Under the pieces are notes generated by a model. It worked only from the letters and a program-made list of their open reading frames with translations. It had not been told where the DNA came from and ran no database searches. Below, piece by piece: positions 1-5,851 of a stretch of 7,107 nt of DNA. The first letter of the stretch is position 1, and the number at the start of each line of letters is the position of its first letter. The stretch is from PALSA-1355 sp041499515 (GTDB taxonomy: Bacteria > Planctomycetota > Planctomycetia > Pirellulales > PALSA-1355). The stretch lies in assembly GCA_041499515.1 (NCBI GenBank), contig JBGQKM010000291.1:1-7107 (forward strand). Reading direction: 5' to 3'. The position numbers were made by a program, and so were the translations under genes.

Positions 1-201
1 ACGGTCACGCAAAACGTATCTAGAATCGTTTCGTGTTTCCGCAGTGAGCGGCTCGCCGGTGTAGTTTCGCGACTTACCACGTCCTTACCCGCTGCGCTAA
101 CTTGGGGTCGTGCGACCAGGGCCAAGAACCAACCCGCGCTGTGCACGACCGTTGACACCTCAACCACCCCCCAGGCCGATCAGCTAGGGGCCATTATCTC
201 A

Positions 202-239
202 AAACGCCTGGCTCAATTTCTAGTGGCGTTTGTGAGCCA
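202..239. repeat. Two interleaved inverted repeats (A-B-A'-B')
   Basis: AAACGCC at 202-208 is the exact reverse complement of GGCGTTT at 225-231. The adjacent TGGCTCA at 209-215 is the exact reverse complement of TGAGCCA at 233-239. The left arms abut and the right arms are one base apart, so the pairs cross instead of nesting. As RNA the two 7-bp hairpins (loops of 16 and 17 bases) would exclude each other. A true pseudoknot looks sterically impossible with connecting loops of 0 and 1 bases. Function is unknown. It lies about 80 bases upstream of the 316-705 gene and could be an operator, an RNA switch or chance. Confidence 0.5.
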
Positions 240-291
240 TTTGGAGATTTTGTCCGCGGTGCGTTTTTGTGGTAGCCGGGCTTTTGCCTGA

Positions 292-297
292 TAGAAT
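292..297 (+). promoter_or_regulatory. Weak -10-like promoter element
   Basis: TAGAAT matches the sigma70 -10 consensus TATAAT at five of six positions and lies just before the small membrane-protein gene. The only upstream -35-like hexamer is TTGTGG at 267-272, with 3 of 6 matches and a 19-base spacer, so the pair is poor. A transcript starting near 304 would give the GTG at 316 almost no leader, and the ATG at 367 about 60 bases. Confidence 0.2.
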
Positions 298-315
298 GCG
301 CCCGGTAACAAGGCT

Positions 316-705
316 GTGCCCGATCTGCCGGATCCGAGCGATGACCCTTGTTCCCTGTTCCAAACAATGACTCCCGTCCCCTTTAATTCGTCCCGTCCCG
401 TCTACGACTTGGACCAACCTGGAGACGTCGACTTGACGGAGGATGGCATCTTGCAGTTTTCCCTTCGATCAATTGCCATCGCGTTTGTGGCAATGGCGTA
501 CGTAAGTATGCATTTTAGGTGGCACCTCATCCAGAATGGGCGCGACCTAACTTTGTGGAGCGTTTTGGGATCGGTTGGCGCGGGCATTGGATGGCTGTGC
601 AGTGAGTTGACGTTGAGCGAGAGACGCCTGATCTACGTGCTCAGCGGCGTGTCTGCTGGTCTCGTCATGGCGCACGTTTACAGTCTAATTCCCAGACTTC
701 AGTAA
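316..705 (+). CDS. Small predicted three-helix membrane protein
   Basis: I do not recognise this 129-residue product. The first 45 or so residues are polar, rich in Asp and Pro, and probably lie outside the membrane. Three hydrophobic segments follow, at about residues 48-66, 78-96 and 105-124, suggesting a small inner-membrane protein. Coding is supported by third-position GC of about 65% (84 of 129 codons) against about 54% overall, and by a sensible alternation of hydrophobic and charged stretches. The start is uncertain: the GTG at 316 has only AAGG two bases upstream, too close to act as a normal ribosome site, and the in-frame ATG at 367 (112 residues) has none. The frame opens after a TAG at 292-294. 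GC is lower than in the PDH genes, which may mean weak constraint or a different origin. The next gene begins 173 bases downstream on the same strand. Confidence 0.55.
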   Translation: MPDLPDPSDDPCSLFQTMTPVPFNSSRPVYDLDQPGDVDLTEDGILQFSLRSIAIAFVAMAYVSMHFRWHLIQNGRDLTLWSVLGSVGAGIGWLCSELTLSERRLIYVLSGVSAGLVMAHVYSLIPRLQ

Positions 706-866
706 CGACCGAAAGCGATTCAAAATAATTGAGCGAGAAGAGGGAACATCAACGAATGGCAGGAAGTTAAGGCGTTCGTGGTTGTGGGACCAGGGCTTTG
801 CGAAACCGATGCGAACATGGGGCGCGGGAAGATTTGAATTCCCACGGCCATTGCGATTTTTTGGAC

Positions 867-870
867 GGAG
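867..870 (+). promoter_or_regulatory. Ribosome binding site of the 206-residue gene
   Basis: GGAG (within GGACGGAG, 863-870) stands eight bases before the ATG at 879. It decides the start of the next gene in favour of 879 over the upstream in-frame codon at 798, which would add 27 residues. Confidence 0.7.
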
Positions 871-878
871 TGCTCATC

Positions 879-1499
879 ATGCATGACGAACCGGACGAAC
901 CGGACACCTCCGAATCCGGCGAGCAGCCGGAGCTCTTCTGGAAATTCATGGAGGCTATCGAGCGTGGAACCTGGCCGCTGGAGATCCGCTTCGGCATCGA
1001 AGCCTTCGGCCTGCCGCCGAACCTCCGATTCCGGTCGACGATTCTCTCCGACTCGGAAGACGCGTCCGAGCCCGAGGCGCCCCGCGGGGGCCTGCGGGCC
1101 GTTTGTCGCTTGAGCCGCGAACGGGTGCAAGCGGTGGTCGTCGACCGCATCCGTGCGGCGCGTCGGGCCGGCCAGGGGGTGCTCGTCAGCTTGTGCCTGT
1201 TGAGCCGTCTCGATCGCGCGTGCTTTTTGGAGCTGGCGGCCGAGTCTTTCGCGGATCTGCTGCGAACTTCCACCAGCGACTTGTCGCCGGACGAGCCGCT
1301 GGCTGGGCTGGTCGTGGATTTGCACGAATTCGATCCCGAGCTTGTGCCGCGGCTCGTGGCCCACACGATCGGCGTCGATCGGGTTGCCGGAGAGCGGCTG
1401 CGCTGGCTGCTGCTCGATGTCCTGGCCGATCCGGCCTGCGCCGACCAGTTCGGCCTGCTAACGGCCCAGTCGCTATGCGACCGGCTGGAACAACTTTGA
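879..1499 (+). CDS. Hypothetical protein, 206 residues
   Basis: The frame has strongly GC-biased third positions and a well-placed ribosome site, so it is very likely a real gene, but I recognise no family. The start at 879 is chosen over an in-frame codon at 798 because GGAG lies eight bases upstream. The first 17 or so residues are acidic and include a DEP-DEP repeat encoded by a 9-bp tandem repeat at 885-902. The rest looks largely helical, with many Leu, Arg, Glu and Asp. There is no signal peptide or membrane segment, so a cytoplasmic location is likely. Notable stretches are ELFWKFMEAIERGTWPLEIR near the N-terminus and a Leu-rich C-terminal half that could be a helical-repeat or protein-binding domain, which is a guess. 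I see no catalytic motif. It ends with TGA and converges on the E2 gene 87 bases away, so it is probably not part of the PDH operon. Confidence 0.8.
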   Translation: MHDEPDEPDTSESGEQPELFWKFMEAIERGTWPLEIRFGIEAFGLPPNLRFRSTILSDSEDASEPEAPRGGLRAVCRLSRERVQAVVVDRIRAARRAGQGVLVSLCLLSRLDRACFLELAAESFADLLRTSTSDLSPDEPLAGLVVDLHEFDPELVPRLVAHTIGVDRVAGERLRWLLLDVLADPACADQFGLLTAQSLCDRLEQL

Positions 1500-1508
1500 G
1501 GATCGGCG

Positions 1509-1522
1509 CCTGCCGGGGCAGG
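1509..1522. terminator. Short GC hairpin between convergent genes
   Basis: CCTGC (1509-1513) and GCAGG (1518-1522) form a perfect 5-bp stem with a CGGG loop, ten bases after the stop of the 206-residue gene. Neither strand has a real U tract after it; the plus strand has only TATTTGG. It may help end transcription from either side, but it is a weak intrinsic terminator at best. Confidence 0.25.
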
Positions 1523-1545
1523 TATTTGGCAGAATGTTGAGCCTG

Positions 1546-1585
1546 GCGCGGCCGCTGGCACCGCCGGAAACTTTTTGGGCCGCGC
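1546..1585. repeat. 8-bp GC inverted repeat next to the E2 stop
   Basis: GCGCGGCC (1546-1553) and GGCCGCGC (1578-1585) are exact reverse complements separated by 24 bases. The right arm ends one base before the stop codon of the E2 gene, so in the E2 mRNA this hairpin would form directly after the stop. The run of five T (plus strand) lies inside the loop and not after the stem, so this is not a classic terminator. It could protect the 3' end of the mRNA or be chance in GC-rich DNA. Confidence 0.3.
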
Positions 1586-1586
1586 G

Positions 1587-3002
1587 TTACGGCGCCAGGA
1601 GCAGGCGGCCGGGGACTTTGAGGTAGTTGATGACCTCGTTCAGGAAGCGCGCGGCGGTCGCGCCGTCGACGATGCGGTGATCGTAGGACAGGCTCAGAGG
1701 CATCATCAAGCGGATTTCGATCTTGTCGCCTTCGACCACCACCGGCATCTTGCGCGAACGGCCCACCAACAGCACCGCCACGTCGGGCAGGTTGATGATC
1801 GGGGTCGAGTACGTGCCGCCGACCGTGCCTAAGTTGCTGATCGTGAAGGTGCCGCCCCGCAGGTCGTTGAGCGTGAAGGAGGCCTTGCGGGCTTGTTCGC
1901 TTACCGCGGTCAGGGCCTGGGCGATGCGTGGAATGCTCATCTGATCGACGTCGCGCACGACCGGCACGATCAGGCCGCGCTCGGTGTCCACCGCCACGCC
2001 GATATTGACGTACTGCTTGTAAAGAATCTGCTCGTTTTCCATGTCGACCGAGGCGTTGAGCAGCGGATGCAGCTTGAGCGCCTGGGCGCAGGCCTTCATC
2101 ACGAAGGCCATCATGGTCAGCTTGATGTCGGTGCCGACGTAATCGGCCAGGCCGCCTTTGCGAATGCGCTCCAACTCGGTGATGTCGGCGTCGTCGAAAT
2201 TGGTGACGTGCGGAATGGTCGAGGCCGAGCGGGCCATGTTCACGGCGATCGCCTTGCGGATGCCCGACATTTTCTGGCGGCGCAGCAGGCCCCAGGCGTC
2301 TTTTTCGTCGGTGCCCTCCGGCAGAGCGGCGGCCGGCGCGGCGTGCGGTCGCGCCGGGGCGGCGGCATTTTCGCGCACGGCGGCTTTGATGTCTTCTTCA
2401 GAGATGCGTCCGTGCGGGCCGGTGCCGACGACCAGGGCCAGATCGACGCCCAGCTCGCGCGCCAGGCGTCGGGTGGCCGGTCCGGCAGGCGGCGTTGGGG
2501 CGGCCGGCGGTTTTTCGGCCGGCGCCGCCGCGGCGGGCGCTTTGGAGGCGGCAGGCGCTGCGGGGGCAGCTGTCGACTTGGGGGCCGGCGCCTGAGCGGG
2601 CGGCGCTTCGGCCCGCGCGTTGGCCGGCGGATCGACCGCTGGTTTGGTCGCTGCCGGCGCGGGTTGGGCGACTTTGTTGGCGGCGGGTTGGGCGACTGCG
2701 TTGGCGGCGGGTTTCGCATTACCGGCGGCCGGCGGCGCTTTGGGCTGGGCCGCGGCCGTGGCGGCAGAGCCTTCGACCGTCAGCAGCGAGTCGCCGACTT
2801 TCACGGTCGATCCCTTGTGGACGTGGATCTTCGTGACGCGGCCGGGAAAAGGGCAGGGCAGCTCGACGACCGCTTTGCCGGTTTCGATCTCCATCACGCC
2901 TTGATCGGCCTGGATCTCGTCTCCCTCTTTCACCATCACGTTGACGATGTCGCCCGACTCGACATTCTCGCCCAAATCGGGAACCTTGAAATCAATCGCC
3001 AT
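1587..3002 (-). CDS. aceF: Dihydrolipoamide acetyltransferase (PDH E2)
   Basis: E2 core of the cytoplasmic PDH complex. It takes the acetyl group from E1 on a swinging lipoyl arm and transfers it to CoA. The 471-residue product has one lipoyl domain (about 1-78, lipoyl lysine K43 in EIETGKA), an Ala/Pro-rich linker (79-172), a peripheral-subunit-binding domain (about 173-211, with RRLARELGVDL and GRISEEDI), a second short linker, and the catalytic acyltransferase domain from about 240. That domain ends with YDHRIVDG, giving the family's His and Asp at H442 and D446. E. coli AceF has three lipoyl domains; one here explains the shorter length. The ATG at 3002 is preferred over a TTG at 3035 because GAGGAG stands ten bases upstream and the lipoyl domain begins right at MAIDFKVPDLGE. 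It lies 82 bases downstream of aceE, probably in the same transcript. The residue before the lipoyl lysine is Gly, where Asp is usual. The partner E1 marks it as PDH, not oxoglutarate or branched-chain dehydrogenase. Confidence 0.95.
   Translation of the reverse strand: MAIDFKVPDLGENVESGDIVNVMVKEGDEIQADQGVMEIETGKAVVELPCPFPGRVTKIHVHKGSTVKVGDSLLTVEGSAATAAAQPKAPPAAGNAKPAANAVAQPAANKVAQPAPAATKPAVDPPANARAEAPPAQAPAPKSTAAPAAPAASKAPAAAAPAEKPPAAPTPPAGPATRRLARELGVDLALVVGTGPHGRISEEDIKAAVRENAAAPARPHAAPAAALPEGTDEKDAWGLLRRQKMSGIRKAIAVNMARSASTIPHVTNFDDADITELERIRKGGLADYVGTDIKLTMMAFVMKACAQALKLHPLLNASVDMENEQILYKQYVNIGVAVDTERGLIVPVVRDVDQMSIPRIAQALTAVSEQARKASFTLNDLRGGTFTISNLGTVGGTYSTPIINLPDVAVLLVGRSRKMPVVVEGDKIEIRLMMPLSLSYDHRIVDGATAARFLNEVINYLKVPGRLLLAP
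2659..2720 (-). repeat. 24-bp in-frame tandem repeat in the E2 linker
   Basis: The 15-mer GCGGGTTGGGCGACT occurs at 2659-2673 and again at 2683-2697, a period of 24 bases (eight codons), and a degenerate partial third unit follows. It encodes repeats of the type AN-x-VAQPA within the flexible Ala/Pro linker. Slippage duplication of linker units is common in E2 proteins and changes arm length without breaking the frame. Confidence 0.6.
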
Positions 3003-3012
3003 GGATCGCGAA

Positions 3013-3018
3013 CTCCTC
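3013..3018 (-). promoter_or_regulatory. Ribosome binding site of E2
   Basis: Read on the minus strand this is GAGGAG, ten bases before the ATG at 3002. It is a strong match to the anti-Shine-Dalgarno and sets the start of the E2 gene, ruling out the TTG at 3035 that lies upstream of it. Confidence 0.75.
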
Positions 3019-3033
3019 GGATCGTATGACTGC

Positions 3034-3061
3034 AAAACCCGGCCGGCCGCCGCGGGCCGGG
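3034..3061 (-). terminator. aceE-E2 intercistronic hairpin with U4 tract
   Basis: On the minus strand CCCGGCC (3061-3055), a 10-base GC-rich loop and GGCCGGG (3044-3038) form a perfect 7-bp all-GC stem followed at once by TTTT (3037-3034). It starts 23 bases after the aceE stop and ends before the E2 ribosome site. It has the form of a weak intrinsic terminator. Between two genes of one complex it would more likely act as a partial attenuator or an mRNA processing barrier than as a full stop, because E2 has no clear promoter of its own here. Confidence 0.4.
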
Positions 3062-3084
3062 GGCAGCGAAAAAATCATGATGGC

Positions 3085-5766
3085 CTAGGCGCGCAAGGGG
3101 TTGATCTTTGTTGGATCGATGCCCAAGTCCTTGATCGCCGCGGCCACGCACTTCGGCTCGATCTGTTTTTGTTTGGAAAGCTGGTACAGGGCCGCCACGG
3201 TGATCGACTCGGCGTCGACTTCGAAATGTCGCCGCAATTTCGGGCGTATCTCGCTGCGGCCGAAGCCATCGGTGCCCAGTGGAAACAGTCCTCCGGGAAG
3301 GAACGGGCTGACCTGTTCGGCCACCGCCCGCACGTAGTCGGAGGCGCTGACGAACGGTCCTTTTTCGCCAGCGAGGGCCTGTTCGAGGTAGGAGTGTCGC
3401 GGCTTTTCGACCGGATGAAGCATGTTCCAGCGCTCGGCGGCCTGCGCGTCGCGGGCCAGTTCGGTGTAGCTGGTCACGCTCCACACGTTGCTGGAGATCT
3501 GATACTTCTCGGCCAGGATTTCCTGGGCCCGCAGCGCTTCGCGCAGGATCGCCCCGCTGCCGAACAAATTCACCTTGGGCCGTTTGGCGCCGGCGTCCTT
3601 GGTGGAAAGTTTGTAGATGCCGCGGATGATGCCTTCCTCGACTCCGGCGGGCATGGGCGGATGGACGTAGTTTTCGTTGTAGACGGTGATGTAGTAGATC
3701 GCGTCTTCGAGGTCCTCGTACATGCGTTTCATGCCGTCCAAAACGATCTGCGCCGTTTCGTAGGCGAACGCGGGGTCGTAGGCCCGCACCGTGGGGAAGG
3801 CCATCGCGTTGAGCAGGCTGTGGCCGTCCTGGTGTTGCAAGCCCTCTCCGGCCAGCGTGGTGCGGCCGGCGGTGCCGCCGATCATGAAACCCTTGGCGCG
3901 CGAGTCGCAGGCGGCCCAAATCAAGTCGCCGATCCGCTGGAAGCCGAACATCGAATAGTAGATGAAAAACGGAATCATGTTGATCCCGTGGGTGGCATAG
4001 GCGGTGCCGGCGGCGACGAACGACGACATCGAGCCGGCCTCGGTGATCCCTTCTTCCAGAAGTTGGCCGTCCTTGGCTTCGCGATAGTAGGTCAACATGC
4101 CCGAGTCGACCGGCTCGTAGAGCTGCCCGGCGTGCGAGTAGATGCCGCATTGGCGGAACAGGCCCTCCATGCCGAAGGTGCGCGATTCGTCGGGCACGAT
4201 CGGCACGATGTTCTTGCCGACTTTCTTGTCCTTGAGCAGTTTGGTCAGAAAGCCGACGAAGGCCATCGTGGTCGAAACCTCGCGCTGGCCGCTGCCTTCC
4301 AGAAATTCCTGATAGTCGGCGATGCGGGGCATCGTGCTGCGCACCGGTTTGATCGAGCGTTCGGGCACGAAGCCGCCGAGCGCCTGGCGGCGGGCCTTGA
4401 GATATTGGATTTCCTCGCTGTCCTCGGCCGGCCGGTAGAAGGGGGCCTTGCTGACGTCCTCGTCCGAAATCGGAATGCCAAAACGGCTGCGGAACTCGCG
4501 GAGCTCCTTTTCGCCCAGCTTTTTCTGCTGATGCGTCACGTTGCGGCCTTCGCCGCCTTCGCCGGTGCCATAGCCTTTGATCGTCTTGGCCAGAATGACC
4601 GTCGGCTTGCCTTGGCATTCGACGGCCGCCTTGTACGCCGCATACACCTTCTCGGGGTCGTGGCCGCCGCGGCGCAGCTTCTTGAGCTCTTCGTCCGACA
4701 TGGCCCGCACCATCTGGGCCAGCTCGGGATATTTGCCGAAAAAGTGTTCGCGAATGTATTCGCCGGGCATGACGGTGTACTTCTGATATTCGCCATCGAC
4801 CACCTCGCCCATCCGCTTGACCAACAGGCCGTGTTTGTCTTTGGCCAGCAGCGGATCCCAACTGTCGCCCCAGATGACTTTGATCACGTTCCAGCCGGCG
4901 CCGCGGAAGATGCCTTCGAGTTCCTGGATGATTTTGCCGTTACCGCGCACCGGACCGTCGAGCCGCTGGAGGTTGCAGTTGATCACGAAAATCAGGTTGT
5001 CCAATTCCTCGCGGGCCGCCAGCGTGATGGCGCCCAAGCTCTCGGGCTCGTCGGTCTCGCCATCGCCGAGGAAGGCCCACACGTGCTGGCCGTTGGTTTG
5101 GCGGATTCCGCGGTCTTGCAGGTATTTGTTGAAGCGGGCCTGATAAATCGCGGTGATCGGGGCCAGGCCCATCGAGACGGTTGGAAACTCCCAGAAGTTC
5201 GGCATCAGCCAGGGATGCGGATAAGAGGACAGTCCGCCGCCGGGGGCCAACTCCTGGCGGAAATTGATCAAGTGCTTTTCGTCGATCCGGCCTTCGAGGA
5301 ACGCGCGGGCGTAGATGCCCGGCGAGGCGTGTCCTTGGATGTAGATCTGGTCGCCGGAGTAGTCGTCTCCCTTGCCTTTGAAAAAGTGGTTGAAGGCGAC
5401 CTCATAGAGCGTGGCTGCCGACGCGTATGTGGAAATGTGGCCGCCGATGCCATCGTGGGCCTTGTTGGCCCGGGTGACCATGGCCATGGCATTCCAACGG
5501 ATGAAGCTCTTGATCCGCCGCTCGATATCGCGGTTGCCCGGGTAGGGAGGCTGGTGGTCGGCCGGGATGGAGTTGATGTACGGCGTATTGGCGGTAAACG
5601 GGAGCTCGACGCCCTCGCGGTGGGCCGCTTCGCTCAGCTCCGAAAGCAAGAAACTCACCCGCTCGGGACCCTGGCTTTCCAGCACGCTGCGCAGGGATTC
5701 GAGCCATTCGGCGGTTTCCAGCGGGTCGGGATCGGCGTGCGCGGGAATGGTGTCAGCTTGCGACAT
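3085..5766 (-). CDS. aceE: Pyruvate dehydrogenase E1, homodimeric type
   Basis: Thiamine-diphosphate enzyme that decarboxylates pyruvate and reductively acetylates the E2 lipoyl arm, the committed step from glycolysis to acetyl-CoA, in the cytoplasm. The 893-residue product matches E. coli AceE (887) in length and, from memory, closely in sequence throughout, ending DPTKINPLRA. The ThDP/Mg motif begins GDGETDEPES at 234 and closes with the NCN at 263-265. Other residues match E. coli with an offset of four or five: H110 and H146 (E. coli H106 and H142), the mobile inner loop with H412 (H407), the cofactor-activating glutamate E576 (E571) and H645 (H640). The ATG at 5766 is chosen over a TTG six bases upstream because GGAG lies seven bases before it. 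It sits 256 bases after lpd and 82 bases before E2. No frameshift or missing key residue is visible. The single-chain form separates it from the E1 alpha/beta type. Confidence 0.97.
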   Translation of the reverse strand: MSQADTIPAHADPDPLETAEWLESLRSVLESQGPERVSFLLSELSEAAHREGVELPFTANTPYINSIPADHQPPYPGNRDIERRIKSFIRWNAMAMVTRANKAHDGIGGHISTYASAATLYEVAFNHFFKGKGDDYSGDQIYIQGHASPGIYARAFLEGRIDEKHLINFRQELAPGGGLSSYPHPWLMPNFWEFPTVSMGLAPITAIYQARFNKYLQDRGIRQTNGQHVWAFLGDGETDEPESLGAITLAAREELDNLIFVINCNLQRLDGPVRGNGKIIQELEGIFRGAGWNVIKVIWGDSWDPLLAKDKHGLLVKRMGEVVDGEYQKYTVMPGEYIREHFFGKYPELAQMVRAMSDEELKKLRRGGHDPEKVYAAYKAAVECQGKPTVILAKTIKGYGTGEGGEGRNVTHQQKKLGEKELREFRSRFGIPISDEDVSKAPFYRPAEDSEEIQYLKARRQALGGFVPERSIKPVRSTMPRIADYQEFLEGSGQREVSTTMAFVGFLTKLLKDKKVGKNIVPIVPDESRTFGMEGLFRQCGIYSHAGQLYEPVDSGMLTYYREAKDGQLLEEGITEAGSMSSFVAAGTAYATHGINMIPFFIYYSMFGFQRIGDLIWAACDSRAKGFMIGGTAGRTTLAGEGLQHQDGHSLLNAMAFPTVRAYDPAFAYETAQIVLDGMKRMYEDLEDAIYYITVYNENYVHPPMPAGVEEGIIRGIYKLSTKDAGAKRPKVNLFGSGAILREALRAQEILAEKYQISSNVWSVTSYTELARDAQAAERWNMLHPVEKPRHSYLEQALAGEKGPFVSASDYVRAVAEQVSPFLPGGLFPLGTDGFGRSEIRPKLRRHFEVDAESITVAALYQLSKQKQIEPKCVAAAIKDLGIDPTKINPLRA

Positions 5767-5851
5767 GTCCAAACTCCATACAAGGGCGGGTAGTACGATG
5801 CGGCCGGGTGGTTTGGCGGTGGGTGTTCAGCGGACGCGGCTGTCGGTCCAT
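5753..5851 (-). CDS. Candidate 32-codon leader ORF overlapping aceE start
   Basis: An ATG at 5851 with GAGGA (5865-5861) nine bases upstream opens a 32-codon frame. It ends in a TGA at 5755-5753, overlapping the first 14 bases of aceE in another frame. The peptide is rich in Arg (six), Thr, Pro and His and resembles no protein I know. The overlap would allow translational coupling or a leader effect on aceE. The supporting evidence is only the ribosome site and position; the amino acid composition is what out-of-frame GC-rich DNA often gives, so it may be chance. Confidence 0.25.
   Translation of the reverse strand: MDRQPRPLNTHRQTTRPHRTTRPCMEFGHVAS
5774..5777 (-). promoter_or_regulatory. Ribosome binding site of aceE
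   Basis: Read on the minus strand this is GGAG, seven bases before the ATG at 5766. It would be only one base from the alternative TTG at 5772, which settles the start. The site lies inside the candidate 32-codon leader frame, so a ribosome translating that leader would pass over it. Confidence 0.65.

Larger units (their letters stand above)
1..315. other. Region with no convincing gene
   Basis: No reading frame here looks like a gene. Plus-strand frame 1 stays open from the window edge to a TGA at 289-291. Its third-position GC (57 of 96 codons) is about equal to the local average of roughly 57%, so it lacks the periodicity of the real genes nearby, and the translation resembles no family I know. 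I see no tRNA. The visible structure is a 5-bp inverted repeat (12-16 with 27-31), the interleaved inverted repeats at 202-239 and a weak -10-like TAGAAT at 292-297. The stretch may be ordinary intergenic DNA, or the decayed end of a gene lying to the left of the window. Confidence 0.6.

Noticed and set aside
20..100. tRNA-like look of the minus strand (a D-arm-like AGCGCAGCGGGT)
   Set aside because: No acceptor stem or T arm of the right size and spacing can be drawn around it.
152..157. Perfect TTGACA -35 hexamer
   Set aside because: No acceptable -10 element lies 16 to 18 bases downstream; the bases there are GC-rich.
1..291. Frame open for 96 codons from the left edge, possible gene tail
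   Set aside because: Third-position GC (about 59%) equals the regional GC, so there is no codon periodicity. The translation is Ser/Thr-rich without recognisable features. A frame of this length can arise by chance.
720..1561. Minus-strand frames of 214 and 264 codons opposite the 206-residue gene
   Set aside because: They are Ser/Arg/Gln-rich shadow translations. The plus-strand gene has the ribosome site and the biased third positions.
1893..3029. 378-codon plus-strand frame opposite the E2 gene
   Set aside because: Its Gly/Arg-rich product is the mirror of the Ala/Pro linker of E2. It is a shadow frame with no sign of a gene.
2936..4861. 641-codon minus-strand frame inside aceE and the E2 start
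   Set aside because: It overlaps two well-supported genes in another frame, and its Arg/Gly/Pro-rich translation is typical of an out-of-frame reading.
2941..5793. 950-codon open frame on the plus strand, antisense to aceE
   Set aside because: Long antisense frames are expected opposite GC-rich genes with biased codons. The minus strand holds an unmistakable AceE with all catalytic residues, while the antisense product is low-complexity and matches no family.
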